Positions 32,798 to 33,600 of a DNA stretch of 33,600 nucleotides are shown piece after piece; within the stretch, counting starts at the first letter, position 1, and each line of letters starts with the position of its first letter. This DNA is from Novosphingobium sp. 17-62-19. Lineage in GTDB: Bacteria > Pseudomonadota > Alphaproteobacteria > Sphingomonadales > Sphingomonadaceae. The position numbers were made by a program, and so were the translations under genes. Where the stretch lies: the NCBI RefSeq assembly GCF_002256775.1, contig NZ_NCII01000027.1, positions 1 to 33,600 of the forward strand, given 5' to 3'. Below the pieces are notes generated by a model. It was not told the DNA's origin and did not search any database. It saw only the letters and a list, made by a program, of their open reading frames with translations.

Positions 32798-33600
32798 ATG
32801 GAAATCCGCGCCGCTGAAATTGACGGTATCGCCCGCATCCACGGTCTGGACAACGTTCAGGCCGGTGAAATGGTCCAGTTCTCGAACGGCGTTAAGGGCA
32901 TGGCCCTGAACCTCGAAGCTGACAATGTCGGCGTCGTGATCTTCGGCTCGGACGCCGAGATCAAGGAAGGCGATGTCGTCAAGCGCACCGGCACCATCGT
33001 CGACGTTCCCGTCGGCAAGGGTCTGCTGGGCCGCGTGGTCGATGCTCTGGGCAACCCGATCGACGGCAAGGGTCCGATCGTTGACGCCACCCGCCAGCGC
33101 GTGGAAGTCAAGGCTCCGGGCATCATCCCGCGCAAGTCGGTGCACGAACCCGTGCAGACCGGCCTCAAGGCAATTGACGCTCTCGTGCCCGTCGGCCGCG
33201 GCCAGCGCGAACTGATCATCGGTGACCGCCAGACCGGCAAGACCGCCGTCGCCATCGACACCTTCATCAACCAGAAAGGCCCGAACGCGGGCACCGATGA
33301 AGGCAAGAAGCTGTACTGCATCTACGTCGCTGTCGGCCAGAAGCGCTCGACCGTGGCGCAGATCGTCCGCCAGCTCGAAGAAAACGGCGCGATGGAATAT
33401 TCCATCGTCGTGGCCGCCACCGCTTCGGAACCGGCTCCGCTCCAGTACCTCGCACCCTACACCGGCGCGACGATGGGCGAATTCTTCCGCGACAACGGTA
33501 TGCACGCCGTGATCGTGTACGACGATCTTTCCAAGCAGGCCGTGGCCTATCGCCAGATGTCGCTGCTGCTGCGTCGTCCTCCGGGCCGCGAAGCGTATCC
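32798..33600 (+). CDS. atpA: ATP synthase alpha subunit, 3' end outside window, internal N-terminal gap
   Basis: The F1 alpha subunit, cut by the window end (267 codons visible, no stop). The ATG at 32798 follows an AAAGG ribosome-binding site. The N-terminus reads MEIRAAEI directly joined to [12 protein letters not shown]. In E. coli and in alphaproteobacterial alpha subunits about 27 residues lie between these (the SELIKQ-to-SVS region in E. coli), so 81 bases are missing in frame near 32821. The nucleotide-binding loop GDRQTGKT and [16 protein letters not shown] are intact. The missing part belongs to the N-terminal helix and first strands that bind delta, so loss should weaken stalk attachment. 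The reading frame is otherwise clean. Confidence 0.9.
   Translation, partial: MEIRAAEIDGIARIHGLDNVQAGEMVQFSNGVKGMALNLEADNVGVVIFGSDAEIKEGDVVKRTGTIVDVPVGKGLLGRVVDALGNPIDGKGPIVDATRQRVEVKAPGIIPRKSVHEPVQTGLKAIDALVPVGRGQRELIIGDRQTGKTAVAIDTFINQKGPNAGTDEGKKLYCIYVAVGQKRSTVAQIVRQLEENGAMEYSIVVAATASEPAPLQYLAPYTGATMGEFFRDNGMHAVIVYDDLSKQAVAYRQMSLLLRRPPGREAY

Noticed and set aside
1-33600. CRISPR arrays, prophage, insertion sequences, tRNA or rRNA genes.
   Set aside because: No regularly spaced direct repeats, no transposase or integrase frames and no cloverleaf or rRNA sequence were seen on either strand.

Overview
The window looks like chromosomal DNA of a GC-rich alphaproteobacterium, most likely a sphingomonad close to Novosphingobium or Sphingobium. 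This rests on the ATP synthase alpha and delta protein sequences, the priA-fsa-atp neighbourhood, the coding GC of roughly 60-65 percent and the short palindromic intergenic repeats. The assignment comes from reading the sequence, not from a database search.

Layout. (1) 1-160: a compact array of inverted repeats that ends inside the stop region of the first gene. (2) 157-10203, minus strand: four genes joined end to end by 1-4 nt overlaps. In transcription order they are a c554-like multiheme cytochrome c, a lipoprotein with two GlcG/HbpS-type domains, an outer-membrane beta-barrel protein, and a 1533-residue ten-haem cytochrome fused to a C-terminal LVIVD-type beta-propeller. Together they have the parts expected of a porin-cytochrome conduit moving electrons across the outer membrane. 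I consider this the best candidate for an undescribed system here. (3) 10386-13599, minus: an aldehyde dehydrogenase and an acetolactate synthase-like ThDP enzyme, separated by a 30-bp-arm inverted repeat. (4) 13765-16827, minus: cysS, then a hicA-hicB toxin-antitoxin pair translationally coupled to a D-2-hydroxyacid dehydrogenase; cysS carries an internal AT-rich segment. (5) 16866-20414, minus: a CHASE2-adenylate/guanylate cyclase followed by two tandem paralogous secreted proteins of unknown function. (6) 20579-24614, minus: a nitroreductase behind a strong palindromic operator, CobT-like VWA protein, transaldolase-like fsa, and a DUF4197-like lipoprotein. (7) 24686-28456, plus: priA and an iron-sulfur (6-4)-photolyase-type protein. 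(8) 28605-30520, minus: ada and a CPBP membrane protease. (9) 30606-33600, plus: a trypsin-like serine protease with two extra membrane segments, then the start of the atp operon.

The atp genes are abnormal as given. atpH has lost about 60 central codons with a frameshift, and atpA lacks about 27 codons near its N-terminus, in frame. Either this copy of the operon is decayed or the assembly has lost short internal segments here; reads would settle it. No tRNA, rRNA, CRISPR array, insertion sequence or integrase was seen. No gene-free stretch exceeds about 185 bases.
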